Below the pieces are notes generated by a model, which was not told the DNA's origin, searched no databases, and saw only the letters and a program-made list of their open reading frames with translations. From Siphonodentalium dalli (taxonomy: Eukaryota; Mollusca; Scaphopoda; Gadilida; Siphonodentaliidae), in assembly GCA_032622095.1 (NCBI GenBank), contig CP136069.1, forward strand, positions 2,327,462 through 2,391,461: a DNA stretch of 64,000 bases. Reading direction: 5' to 3'. The position numbers and the translations under genes were made by a program. This document shows positions 34,913 through 47,080 of this stretch, piece by piece; position 1 is the stretch's first letter; each line of letters opens with the position of its first letter.

Positions 34913-35245
34913 CTTAAGATGTAACATGTATTTGAATGAAAAACTTTTATATAAGGGATAATCTTGGTTTCCTAATGTAATGTCACAGTTTATAGACATT
35001 ATGTTGAACCACAAACCTATAAATTACATTTTTATAAACAGTTTGCGATTTAGCACGATTCTTTGTAATTATATTAAGAAACCAAAGTTAATACTTATAT
35101 ATTATGACATCGAGTGAAAAATATCAATCTGTAAATTCATTTTGATTTGGAAATATCATCATATATTGTGAACTTGATCATGCCATTGCCATGATGTTGT
35201 GATGAAATTCTTACGTTTACTTCTGCCCTAATGTAATTATCCTAT

Positions 35246-35477
35246 TTAACCCTTCCATGACTGGAGCTTCCTGAAATTTTGCGAAAACCCTGTGCCAATG
35301 CATTTTCTTACATATGCATAGGGAGCCGCGCATATATAAGAGGAAGCATTGGCCTAACAATATTTACCTTGATCTTGTAAGCATTCTCTTATATATGCAA
35401 GTCTCCCTATGGGAATGCACTATAGCACAGGATCTTTAATGCTTCACCAGCGCAACTCCCATCATGAAAGGGTTATA
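35246..35477. mobile_element. MITE family C, copy 2
   Basis: Begins 'ttaacccttccatgactgga' and ends near 'catgaaagggtta'. It is in opposite orientation to copy 1, and the first hairpin arm is partly deleted. Confidence 0.7.
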
Positions 35478-35574
35478 CACATTAGCATTTTGGAAACCAA
35501 CGGAAAAATGTTATAGAATATAAAGTGGATGTAATTATTATATAACAAAAGAAGTCCAGATGTCTGTGTGTCCG

Positions 35575-36155
35575 GATGTCAGTAACCGCAGTGGGGGGAA
35601 ATCTGTCTATCCTGGGAGGAATCTCCGTCTATCAAAGTATCCTGGGGGAATCCGTCTGTCCATGTGTCCTGGGGGAAATCTGTCTGTCCATGTATCCTGG
35701 GGGAATCTGTCTGTCCATGTGTCCTGGGGGTAATTCGCTGTCCATGTGTCCTGGGGGGAATCTAGGTCTGCCCATGTGTCCTGGGGAATCCGTCTATACA
35801 TGTGTCCTGGGGGAATCTATCTATCATGGGGGTGATCTGTATATCCATATAGCCTGGGGGAAATCTGTCTGTCCATGTGTCCTGGTGGTATCCTTCTATC
35901 CATTGTGGATTGGGGGGATCTGTCTGTACATGTGCCATGGGGGAATCTGTCTATACATGTATCCTTGGGGAATCTGTCTATCCATGTGTCCTGGGGGAAT
36001 CCGTCTATCCAAGCATCCTGGGGGGGGATCTGTCTCTCCATGTGTCCTGGGGGTATCCGTCTGTCCAGGGAGAAATCTATCTATCCATGTGTCCTGGGTG
36101 GAATCTGTCTATCATGGGAGGAAAATCTGTCTATCCATGTGTCCTGTCCATGTGG
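35575..36155. repeat. ~28-bp G-rich minisatellite
   Basis: About 20 variable units of 'tgtcctgggggaatctgtct' plus 'atccatg'. Almost every unit has a run of 4-7 G on the + strand. It is flanked on both sides by 'tgatgtcagtgaacg'/'ggatgtcagtaaccg', so it probably grew from that sequence. Frames of up to 194 codons cross it on several registers because the unit lacks stops. They are not genes. Confidence 0.88.
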
Positions 36156-36199
36156 ACTGATGTCAGTGAACGTGAATTTACATTTGTCTGAGCTTAATA

Positions 36200-36960
36200 G
36201 CCCCAGAACATTCATGCAAAATACGTCTTACCTTTATCAATATCATACCAACCTTGTTGTGATTTACTATGAGTATAAATGTATCTAACTTGCCATCGCA
36301 TCTGCAGAACCACGGTGGCCTCTTGGTGTGCATTGTATGGGAATGAATGCACCTTACCTTTATCAATATCATATCAGCCTCTTTGTGATTTAGTACGAGT
36401 ATAAATGTATCTGACTTGTTCGGGCATCACATCTGCAGAACCATGGCAGTCTCTTGTTGTGATTTAGTATGAGTATAAGTGTATCTAACTTGTTTGGGAA
36501 TCACATCTGCTGAACCATGGCGGCCTCTTGTTGTGCATTGTCTGAGAATGAATGCAACTTACCTTAATGAATATCATATCAGTCTCTTGTTGTGATTTAG
36601 TATGAGTATAAATGTATCTAACTTGTTTGGGCATCACATCTGCTGAACCACGGCGGCCTCTTGTTGTGCATTGTCTGAGAATGAATGCATCTTACTTTCA
36701 TGAATATCATATCAGTCTCTTGTTGTGATTTAGTATGAGTATAAATGTATCTAACTGGTATGGGCATCACATCTATGGAACCGCTGTGGCCTCTTTTTAT
36801 TATTTAGTATATTTATGAATGTATCTTACTTCTGAGCATCAAATATTAAACCACAGTTGTTATGACTGAGTATGAATGTCAAACCCATATGGGCATCCTA
36901 TCTACGGAACCATGGCGGCCTCTTGTTAGTATGAGTATGAATGTAACTAACCTGTATGTT
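36200..36960. repeat. ~125-130-bp tandem array
   Basis: Five to six units containing 'gtgatttagtatgagtataa', 'atgtatctaacttg' and 'accatggcggcctcttgttg'. On the minus strand most units carry an AAG|gtaag-like donor match ('aaaggtaag', 'ttaaggtaagt'). No exon was identified. Confidence 0.8.
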
Positions 36961-37359
36961 ATATAAATAGGATTTATTTATTTATTAAACTTATCAAACG
37001 CAATTTCAATCTATAAATTTTGTCATTCCCTCGAAGCCCCACACCAAATATGAGCCCATTCAGTTCTGGAGAGACCTTTTAAGAATGGAAATAGTTATGT
37101 CGCTGGTTATGCCTTATTTGACATGGTGACCCTTTTTTAACAAATCTGTATCCCAGTCACATAGGGACCATAACGCCAAATATGACCAACTCAATCTTCA
37201 GGTGCTGGAGACCTATGAAGAATTGCTATGGATGGAAAATCCCTAGTCACCCTAAGAACCTCCATACAAAATATGAGTTAATTACCCCCGATGGTTCTTG
37301 AGAAGATGCTTTAGAATTTACTATGGAGGGAAGTAGGTATGTCACTGGCCCCGCACTTT

Positions 37360-39470
37360 TTAGCTCAACTTACTTTTGTAAGTTTGAGCTATTGCCATGG
37401 TTTGGCGTCCGTCGTCCGTGTGTGCGAGTGTCCGTCAACAATTTCCTTTGGCGCGGGCTACAGGTCGTACCTTTGGTCTGATCTTTATGAAATTTGTCAT
37501 GAATGAGTCATTTTGGGGTCATTCGTCCAAAAAACATGGCCACTGGCAGCCATCTTGGATTTCAAGATTCAATCCATTGGGCGCGGGCTACAGGTCGTAC
37601 TGTTCGTCTGATCATGAAATTTGTCATGGGTGTTAATAATGATATGTAGATGGGAACGAGTCATTTTGGGGTCGTTCGGACGAAAAACATGGCCGGCAGC
37701 CATCTTGGATTTTACTCTTTGCATGACTAAATCCTTTGGCGCGGGCTACAGGTTGTACCTTGGTCTAATATTTATGAAATTTGTCACGAATGTTGACATT
37801 GGCATGTAGATGGGAATGAGTCATTTTGGGGTCATTCGGCCAAAAAACATGGCCGCTGGCAGCCATCTTGGATTTCAAGATTTAATCCATTGGCGCGGGC
37901 TACAGGTCATACTGTTCGTCTGATCATCATGAAATTTGTCATGGATGTTAATAATGACATGTAGATGGGAACGAGTGATTTTGGGGTCGTTCGGCCAAAA
38001 AACATGGCTGCCAGCAGCCATCTTGGATTTTACTCTTTGCATGACTAAATCCTTTGGCGCGGGCTACAGGTCGTTGTTTTGGTCGGAAGTTTATGAAATT
38101 TGTAATGGATGTTAACACTGTCATGTAGATGGGAACGAGTGATTTTGGAGTTGTTCGGCCAAAAAACATGGCCGCCAGCAGCCATCTTGGATTTTACTCT
38201 TTGCATGACTAAATCCTTTGGCGCGGGCTACAGGTTGTACCTTTGGTCTAATCTTTATGAAATTTGTCATGAATGTTGACATTGACATGTAGATGGGAAC
38301 GAATCATTGTGGGGTCATTCGGCCAAAAAACATGGCCGCTGGCGGCCATCTTAGATTTCAAAATTCAATCCATTGGCGCGGGCTACAGGTCGTACTGTTC
38401 GTCTGGTCATCATGAAATTTGTCATGGATGTTAATATTGACATGTAGATGGGAACGAGTCATTTTGGGGTTGTTTGGCCAATAAACATGGCCGCCAGCAG
38501 CCATCTTGGATTTTACTCTTTGCATGACTAAATCCTTTGGCGCGGGCTACAGGTTGTACCTTTGGTCTAATCTTTATGAAATTTGTCATGAATGTTAACA
38601 TTGACATGTAGATGGGAACGAATCATTGTGGGGTCATTCGGCCAAAAAACATGGCCGCTGGCGGCCATCTTAGATTTCAAAAATCAATCTATTGGCGCGG
38701 GCTACAGGTCGTCTGATCATCATGAAATTTGTCATGGATGTTAATATTGACATGCAGATGGGAACGAGTGATTTTGGAGTTGTTCGGCCAAAAAAGCATG
38801 GCCGCCAGCAGCCATCTTGGATTTTACTCTTTGCATGACTAAATCCTTTGGTGCGGGCTACAGGTCGTAGCTTTGGTCAGATGGTCATGAAATTTGTCGT
38901 GAATTATAACAATGACATGTAGATGGGAACGAGTCGTTTTGGGGTCATTCGGTCAAAAAACAAGGCCACCAGCATTTTACTCTTTGCATGACTAAATCCT
39001 TTGGCGTGGGCTACAGGTCATACCTTTAGTCTGATCTTTATGAAATTTGTCATGAATGTTGACATTGACATGTAGATGGGAACGAATCATTGTGGGGTCA
39101 TTCGGCCAAAAAACATGGCTGCCAGTGGCCATCTTGGATTTCAGAATTCAATCCATTGGCGCGGTCTACAGGTTGTACTGTTCGTCTGATCATCATGAAA
39201 TTTGCAGGTCGTAGCTTTGGTCAGATCTTCATAAAATTTGTCATGGATGTTAACAATTATACGTAGATGGGAAACGAGTCCTTTTGGGGTCAATTGGCAA
39301 AAAAAAATGGCCACCAGCAGCCATCTTGTATTTTACTCTTTGCATCACTAAATCCTTTGGCACAGGTTAGACATTTCAATTAGCACCTTTCCTATTCCTC
39401 CATTTACTGTCAACCATTAAATTATTCCCCTACCTAAGTTGAGCTACAGTGTCATTGACACTTTCATTTT
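37360..39470. repeat. Large satellite-like array, ~170/340-bp units
   Basis: Opens with the hairpin 'agctcaacttacttttgtaa'/'gtttgagct'. Units repeat 'ggcgcgggctacaggtcgta', 'catgtagatgggaacgagt' and 'cagccatcttggattttact', alternating two subtypes. It ends at 'ctacctaagttgagctacag'. Open frames inside are artefacts of the repeat. Confidence 0.88.
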
Positions 39471-39476
39471 AAAAAA

Positions 39477-40562
39477 AGGGGGCATACTGTTTTGCACCTG
39501 TCCATCCGTCTGTGCGTCCTGTGTCCGTAGTTTTATTTGGATTTTCCATTCTAGAGTTATTCATCTTTGTTTATCTGGAAATAGTGGCTTTTTGGTCCGT
39601 CTGGTGTCTGTTCATGTTGTAACTTCATCAGTTGTGCTGGGATCTCAACCAAATTTGGTGTGGATGTTCACAACTATGAGGACATTAAATAGAGGGTTCC
39701 ATCGTTTTGTTCGGATTTTCCATTCTAGAGTTATTCATCTTTGTTTATCTTGAAATGTTGGATTTTTGGTCCATCTAGTGTCTGTTCATGTCATAACCTG
39801 AACAGTAGTGCTCGGATCTTAATGAAATTTTGTATGGATGTTCACTACTATGAGGGCATTCAATAGAGGGTTCCATCGTTTTGTTCGGATTTTCCATTCT
39901 AGAGTTATACATCTTTGTTCATCTGGAAATGTTGACTTTTTTGTTCGTCTGGTGTCTGTTCATGTCGTAACTTCGACAGTTGTACTGGGATCTCAATGGG
40001 ATTTGGTATGGATGTTCACTACTATAAGGACATTAAAAAGAGGGTTCCATCGTTTTGTTCCGCTTTTCCATTCTAGAGTTATTCATCTTTGTTCATCTGG
40101 AAATGTTGGCTTTTTGGTCCGTCTGGTGTCTGTTCATGTCGTAACTTCAACAATTGTGCTGGGATCTCAATGGAATTTGGTATGGATATTCACTGCTATG
40201 AGGACATTCAATAGAGGGTTACATTGTTCTGTTCTGCTTTTCCATTCTAGAGTAATTCATCTTTGTTTATCTGGAAATGTTGGCTGTTTGATCCATCCGA
40301 TGTCTGTTCAGCTCATAACTTGAACAGTAATGCTCGGATCTCAATGAAATTTTGTATGGATGTTCACCACTATGAGGACATTTAATGGCACATTCAAATG
40401 TTTGTTTTGTTTTTATTGTTCTATAGTTACTCATCTTTGTTTATATGAAGATGCTGATTTCTGGGTCCATATGTCTGAGTATAGCCATCATAAGTTATAG
40501 ATGTGCCCACACTAGGCGGTATGCCACGAGGGGGTATGCACCGGACGACAGTCCATCTCTTG
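39477..40562 (+). mobile_element. Element with five ~185-bp internal repeats, inserted in the array
   Basis: Begins 'gggggcatactgttttgcac' and ends 'gcaccggacgacagtccatc'. Internal units carry 'attttccattctagagttat' and 'catctggaaatgttggcttt'. It interrupts the preceding array. A 415-base segment of the array lies on both sides (39055-39470 and 40565-40985). Frames of 104 and 161 codons are repeat-derived. Confidence 0.75.
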
Positions 40563-40990
40563 TTAAATTTGTCATGAATGTTGACATTGACATGTAGATG
40601 GGAACGAGTAATTTTGGGGTCATTCGGCAAAAAAACATGGCTGCTAGTGGCCATCTTGGATTTCAAAATTCAATCCATTGGCGCGGTCTACTGTTCGTCT
40701 GATCATCATGAAATTTGTAGGTCGTAACTTTGGTCAGATCTTCATAAAATTTGTCATGGATGTTAACAATGACACGTAGATGGGAACGACTCCTTTTGGG
40801 GGTAAATTGGCCGAAAAACATGGCCGCCAGCAGCCATTTTGGATTTTACTCTTTGTATGACTAAATCCTTTGACGTAGGTTAGACATTTCAATTAGCACC
40901 TTTCCTATTCCTCCATTTACTGTCAACCATTAAATTATTCCCCTACCTAAGTTGAGCTACAGTGTCATTGACACTTTCATTTGATTTGGT
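40563..40990. repeat. Duplicated end of the satellite-like array
   Basis: Matches 39055-39470 almost base for base, including 'cctacctaagttgagctaca' at its end. Direct repeat flanking the element at 39477-40562. Confidence 0.85.
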
Positions 40991-40999
40991 GACCTCAAT

Positions 41000-42480
41000 C
41001 CCAGTCACCAAATATGACTAAATTCTGGCTTGCAGTTCTGGAGAAAAAGATGTTGACCGACACGATGGTGTATCTGTATTGTAGTGAAGTTCCCTCCATT
41101 ATTTGTCGAGACACTGCTGTAAGCATGAATCATAAGACGCGTGTAATCTGACAATAACGGGCCAATGCTTGACACGAATTTTTATATTTTTTATATTATG
41201 CTTGTATATTATCCATTGATTTCCATATCATGTTATATGTATGTTTTCTTTATTTTCTGTATGTGTACATGTACATGTATATTGCCATACCCGAATGTAT
41301 TTGTTTGTGGTCGTGCAATAAAGATCTATCTACATGTATGTTGATCCTTTTATGAAGCCTTAGTATATAACATGCCACATAGCCAAGGGTAGGTCCAATG
41401 GGCTATTTTCGCCAGTGCATGGAATTTTTGGGAGGTACGTGTCCTGGTGCCATTTTTCTCGAGGCACCTGCAGATTTCGCACTGAATATTGCTAACATGC
41501 ATGTAAATACAGCAGTCTACATGTTTTACATTTGTAATACTCAAACTTATACAACTATTTTAACTGTGGGTTGAAATTAGTTCAATTTGGTATTCCATGT
41601 ATTATGTATAGCCATGCAAGGGGCAAATCCAACATTCCGAGACATGGGCCTCCTGACCTATTTTTCGCCATGCAGAGCAAACAATTTCTGCGCCATTTTG
41701 AGTAACGGAAAATATCTTGCCCGGCGCCAAGTTTTGGGCGCCCGAAGTTTCAACACTGAATATTTCTATCGAAAATAAATAATGCAATTCTCACAGTGGA
41801 GTCAAAATTTATACAATTCCATTTATATATAACAAAGAGCATATGATGATAAACATGAGTCGACTACACTCTATTATACAATGTTGTCCGATCATTCGAT
41901 AGTACTATATATCCAATCATCAGACCATCGAATGCTCAGACTAACGCACTGGCGGCAGTACATGTATCATCATAAAGAGATTCACTGGACTGAGTGGCCA
42001 TACCGGTATCAATTTGCTCACTTGGTAACGATAATAAGTGATCGTCCGAAAATAATGTAAATATTATCCATAAATGAATTAAATTAACATTTAACCAATT
42101 AAGTGTGCATTTGTTGTGTCCATCTCTGCTATAAAATAATGAAACATTATCTTAAGCAATAATGAAGCCAGTAAGCAATCACATTCACGCAACTGAAGTT
42201 CGACATACATGAATTTTGCTAGATAAGTTACATCAGCTGTGCACTGTTTCGGTGGTCTATAAAGCATAGCTCAGTCTATAACAGTATTTGTGCATGTGGT
42301 CTTTCGTTGGCTTCATAATCTATCTTCGAGAAAAAGCAAAGGTGTCCGTTGAGAATGCAACTGGTGCCAATGATTCGTTACAATTCGAATCAGTACAGCT
42401 GATTTTGCATCGAATCAAATCAGACAAAATATTCCGAATCGAATTGATTCACAGGGCCCTACATTAAGCTTTATATATAT
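41000..42480. other. No gene seen; two diverged ~200-bp duplicate blocks
   Basis: 41380-41490 and 41600-41765 share the order 'gccaatgggc..tattttcgcca..gcgccattt..cactgaatatt', an old duplication. A hAT-like right end may lie near 42440 ('attgattcacagggccct'). Confidence 0.4.
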
Positions 42481-42489
42481 CGCCTCGGT

Positions 42490-42585
42490 TATTAACCCTT
42501 TAAAAAGCCCCACATAGACTGTAGCAGACGATACCCTGTGTGAGGCTCCCTGTGGGAGGCTCCCTGTGGGTTAAACATTAAACTG
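42490..42585. mobile_element. MITE family B copy
   Basis: Contains 'aaaaagccccacatagactg' and 'gtgtgaggctccctgtggg', with the last part doubled. Confidence 0.65.
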
Positions 42586-43271
42586 TTTGGCCCAATGAAA
42601 TTTTCTTTGGCCATTTTCCAAAATAAATGGCCACCGACAGCAAGAACCCTGTTTCCATGCGAATATATTTCACATATAATTTATCAATCTACAGTATTAA
42701 TCGACGGAACGTTTTTGAACTTTTGAAAACTAAAATAACTTGGGTTTTTCCAGGGTGGCGATTGGACGCTCACTAACTCACTCATTGACGATTAATAAGT
42801 TGATTGGAAATTTAAATATGGTCTCATTCAGTATATCTGAAAATTTGACAGGTACCATTTTGAAATGACCAACATTTGGTGCCTGTCATTTTGACAGTCA
42901 GTAGAAAAAACATTATTTTGAGCCTTGATTTTGATACCAGGAACAGGGCAGAAATTTGACAAATGTTAAAGTAACAAGACATACAGAGATCAACAGAAAC
43001 TTCTATATTTCTCAATATATATAAAATATCTGTTAAATATTACAAACTGAATATATGGATAATAAGAATTTGTCCATCTTTTAATTGGATATAACTTTCA
43101 ATCACAGTTGTTGGAAATTCTTATCACAATCGGCCAGTAAATAAATTCACATACCATTACTTTAAAAATAATATAGACAAGTATGGAAAGCTTCTGTGTG
43201 AGATTGACGTGTCGCCATCTGAGATTGCGACGTCATAACCATAGTATTGCTTGTTATTAGTATAGGATGTG

Positions 43272-43537
43272 ACCAAGCCTGAGTTTAGTGTGCCTGTCAT
43301 TTGCAGAATGAGGTCCTCAGAGGGTGAAATGAGGTCCCCAGAGGGTGAATTTAGTGATGCTGGCCTGCTATACCTCATTCTGCATGGCCTCATCTGCTAT
43401 GGGAGACATATACTCAGATTGAAGTTCCCAAATAGTGAATATTGTTATATGCACCCATTGGGAACCTCAATTATGTGGGATAGCGTCACTAAATTCACCT
43501 TCAGCCAATGACAGAAGCACTAAACTCAGGCTTGGTT
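43272..43537. mobile_element. MITE family A, copy 2
   Basis: Ends are inverted: 'accaagcctgagtttagtg' at the left and 'cactaaactcaggcttggt' at the right, a perfect 19-base terminal repeat. Interior as in the other copies, with 'agagggtgaa' twice on the left side. Confidence 0.85.
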
Positions 43538-43539
43538 AT

Positions 43540-44750
43540 GACACAGGGAAGGCCGCCCGTAACTTTAATGATGATCTAACTCTTCCCAGAAAGTTTAATA
43601 CACATTCCGGGGTATAAAATAATAGATATCAATAGAGTAGTTTTAACAATTAATATTTATTTTATATAGTCAGTTTTCAGAGTAGGCTGGTCGTCAGAGG
43701 GTTAGACCCGGAATAAATATGTAATGAAGTCATAAATTCATAAAAACTACCACACACTTTGTGGCAAAACATTACTTCGCATGTTGCATGCACGAAATTA
43801 TTATGTTTGGATGCATTCTAAAACCAGAACTTTAAAGACTTAAGTCATTAGGTTTAATCCCACCCATCAGATGGATTTGTTTTAATGATATGTGTACCTT
43901 TAATGATATTTAACAATACTTTTTTCATTTCTAGTTGGTTTTCCGATATGTTGCTTTCGTCATAGCATGGCTTGGAGTGACGGCCAATATTGACAGCCAT
44001 TTCATGGCCACAATTGCATTAGTTTCTGTCCTTGTCACTCTATTCACCCCTGTATTCTAATTTCACAAAAACTGCATATATATCGATTGGAGGAGTAAGG
44101 CTTTCTGTTGATGCCGAAGACAGATATTGTTGAAAAACCAACTTGCCAAGGCCGAAAAAAGGGTATTTTTAAAATTGCTGTAAAAATGTTTGCTCAATGT
44201 GGATTTTAGCGGATTTTGGATATGTTATAGAGGAGATATTCCTGCTTCAAATGACGCCAAAATACCTTCATTACAAATTTATCAAGGGTAGGCACCTAGT
44301 TTTGGGTTTGACGACCAGCCTAGAGCTATTTAAATAATCTTCACAAAAAAGTTCAGAGCATACCAAAAGCATAACAAGAAGGACAACTCTATCTTGTTAA
44401 CCAGCATCCATCAAGGCAAATTGTATTTCAACTATGGATCTACCACGATCTTACGATTTCATCTGTATTTTATTCACGAAATAACTGTTTGTAGTCTTCA
44501 AATTGGGATTGTTGTTGTTGTAATTGTGCCCCAGAAGAGATAGACCATCTATAAAGTGATATTTATTGGTGGATTTTGATAATAAAATTTCCAGCAACTG
44601 TTCCAATGGTCATGTCAGTTGATTGCAATGTTGTATGATTATCAGTCGGTTAATGCAGTGCTCAAACCAACATTGAATGATTATTTCGAAACTGCTAGTG
44701 TTGTGAAACTGCTAAAAGCATCAATGGATTTAAAGATGCATAATCCGAAT
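43540..44750. other. No gene seen
   Basis: Unique-looking intergenic DNA. 44330-44470 shares diffuse similarity with 330-460 ('gagcataccaa', 'aactatggat'), a dispersed repeat. Confidence 0.4.
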
Positions 44751-44752
44751 AA

Positions 44753-44916
44753 CAGTAATGCCCTAAATAATCGACTCCTTAACAACAGCAGAATTATGGG
44801 TAATTTTTCAGGATTTAGTTGGAAATATGGCTTGTTGCCATTCATTGGAAAGCCCTCACTCTCAATTACCCATAAATCTGCTGTGGTTAAGGAGTCGATT
44901 ATTTAGGGCAATTCTG
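44753..44916. mobile_element. Palindromic MITE family D, copy 1 (centre deleted)
   Basis: Left end 'cagtaatgccctaaataatc', right end the complement 'gattatttagggcaattctg'. The central hairpin ('attggaaagccctcactc') is shortened. Confidence 0.85.
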
Positions 44917-45574
44917 TAACACTCACAAATTACTATTTCACTGGCTTCAGCTGGTTTCGGGGGTAAAAGATATTTGATTTGAGTCGAGGAAACCACCCAT
45001 CAAAGCTCAGTGTGATCAGATACCGAGTTTTGAAATCTATTACTTTTCACCACCAGTAATTTTTAGTGGCCTGGTAAAAAGTTGACGAGAAGACGGTCTC
45101 GAACCAAGTTGCAGATGAAGATGGATAACTCTAAAATCAAGTTAGATATTTCATTTCATTTTGTTGAACAAAACGTTGAAAAATAACAGGTTTTGGGAAA
45201 TTTTATATTATATTTAATTGTGGTTAGCATTATTTTTGGGCAATCTATCCATTCTGATAACTGAAGCGGCATTTCAAAAACATTTTGTTGTTGCTGGAAT
45301 CTGATGATATGGGGACCATCCAAACGGATTGAGTACCTTTAAGGTGTTGTTCCTAACAATCGATCATCGCAATAAAGATTATTCGGATATGTTAACCAAT
45401 CAACTACCAGTATTTTATGAGGTGATATGATATGTTAACCAAGCCAGTATCTGATAGCATATGATTAAATTATTGATCAATTCTGTTTCCTCCAATTTCC
45501 ATTTTCAATGAGATTTAACAATTAAATTATCAATGAATATATACAAATATATATATACGGTAGACGACTCTCTT

Positions 45575-45945
45575 TAGTGCATGCTTCCATCTGTGTGAGG
45601 CTCTATGTGGGTTAAACGCTCAACTTCAGCGATATCATTGGCTCATTCATTAGAGAGCCCCACATAAACTTGAGCAGATGACACTCCATAGAGCATGCTT
45701 CCATCTGTGTGAGGCTCCATATGGGTTAAACATTAAACTTTTTATCTTATTAATCGCCTCGATTAATAGAGAACCCCACATAAACTGGAGCAGACGACAT
45801 ACTTCCATCTGTGTGAGGTTCCCTGTGGGTTAAACACTAAAGTTTACATATTGCCTCTGTTCAGAGAGCCCCACACAGACTGGAGCAGACAACACTCCAT
45901 TGTATTCTTCCATCTGTGTGAGGCTCCCTGTGGGTTACCTATAAA
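45575..45945. mobile_element. Array of four MITE family B units
   Basis: Units of about 95-100 bases with 'gagagccccacataaactg', 'gcatgcttccatctgtgtga' and 'ggctccctgtgggttaaac'. They lie in inverse orientation to the 13.3-kb array and without the splice-donor motif. Confidence 0.8.
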
Positions 45946-45994
45946 ATATTCATGAGTCATTTCACTTATCGGAGTGGGTGCAAGTCTGGATAAT

Positions 45995-46228
45995 GGTATG
46001 TCTGTCATTTGCAGAATGAGGTCTCCAGAGGGTGAATTTAGTGAAACTGCCGCACAGAGTGGGCTAGCATCACCAAATTCACCTCTGGGAACCTCATTTT
46101 CCTTATCTTCTGCCTAAGCAAAATGAGGGCCCCCAGAGGGTGAATTTAGTGATACTAGCCCATCTTGTGGGATAGCGTCACTAAATTCACCATCTGGGGG
46201 ACCTCATTCTGCAAAAAACAGACACACA
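45995..46228. mobile_element. MITE family A, copy 3
   Basis: Starts 'tgtctgtcatttgcagaatg' and ends 'cctcattctgcaaaaaacag'. Inverted blocks with 'agagggtgaatttagtga'. Confidence 0.8.
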
Positions 46229-46479
46229 ATTATGTCCCCTGGGACTGTTGTGGTTCTCTCTCAATAAGTTTGTAAAAATCGAACTTTAGACCGATTCTAC
46301 ACATGGTTTCCATACAAGAACAGTCTTTTGACCAATATTTGTAAGAGATATGGATGCAAGTTAGTCCAAAATTTTAATGCGTGCAACTCGAAAAGTGTTC
46401 CACACAAAATGTCTGACAAACTTGACACATACTCCATGGAATGCAAATAAATCAACATCCAGTTCTTAAGTGACAATAC

Positions 46480-46918
46480 TGACTGGGTGAGACTCCCAGC
46501 TGTCCACAGAAACTCCCATGTAAGCGACCGGTGTGCATACTGATTATAGTGTGGTCCATTTCCATGGAGATAATGAATCATAAATTGACGCACATGATAG
46601 CATTGTAAAATCTTGCCTGGTTAAGACATCAGGCACTCACATCTGTCCACAGAAACTCCACTGTAAGCAATCTGTATGCCGATTATAGTGTGATCCGTTT
46701 CCATGGAGACATGGAATCATATGTTGACTAGAACATAAGAGTTATTCACCAGGTACGTTTCAACATGCACACTCTGCTATAACCAATCGGCCTATACACT
46801 AATACTGATTATAATGTGATCCGTTTCCATTGAGATACAAATCACTTTATATTGTGATCAGTTTCCAAGGAGACCCAAGTCATTTTGTAGAGTGCTCCAT
46901 TTCCATGGCGATGGCAGA
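46480..46918 (-). repeat. Tandem repeats in the presumed CRYZ 3' UTR
   Basis: Four or five diverged units of about 130-150 bases with 'tgatccgtttccatggagac'. The most CRYZ-proximal unit ('tccatttccatggcgatggc') abuts the stop codon, and further units resemble the stop-proximal sequence ('gaatcatatgttgac'). Frames here are not genes. Confidence 0.6.
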
Positions 46919-47080
46919 TCATACTTTGAGGACCATCTTGCCTGAAGCAGCGGCAGTTTGAATGATATCGACATGCGCCTGGGAGGCACTCTCCAGCGCG
47001 TACACAGGTCCGACATGTGGGCGGAGCCAACCAGCCGTCAATCCATCCTCTATGTATTTGTTCAATTCTTTGAACTCTTC
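46919..47080 (-). CDS. CRYZ: CRYZ terminal exon with stop codon
   Basis: Follows the acceptor 'tattaaattacag'. 53 codons from EEFKELNKYI through 'GWLRPHVGPVYALESASQAH' to 'GKMVLKV' and TGA (46921-46919). This is the C-terminal part of the catalytic fold, with the family's 'GWL(K/R)P' and 'A-H..I......GKM' positions conserved. Confidence 0.92.
   Translation of the reverse strand, partial: EEFKELNKYIEDGLTAGWLRPHVGPVYALESASQAHVDIIQTAAASGKMVLKV

Noticed and set aside
35576-36288. Frames of 194, 137 and 104 codons
   Set aside because: Pure translation of the 28-bp minisatellite in several registers; the repeat unit has no stops.
39439-40323. 104- and 161-codon frames
   Set aside because: Repeated peptide comes from the ~185-bp tandem units; no protein domain.
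39055-40985. LTR retrotransposon (415-bp direct repeats flanking 1.1 kb)
   Set aside because: No TG..CA ends, primer site, polypurine tract or coding sequence; the repeats are pieces of the surrounding array.
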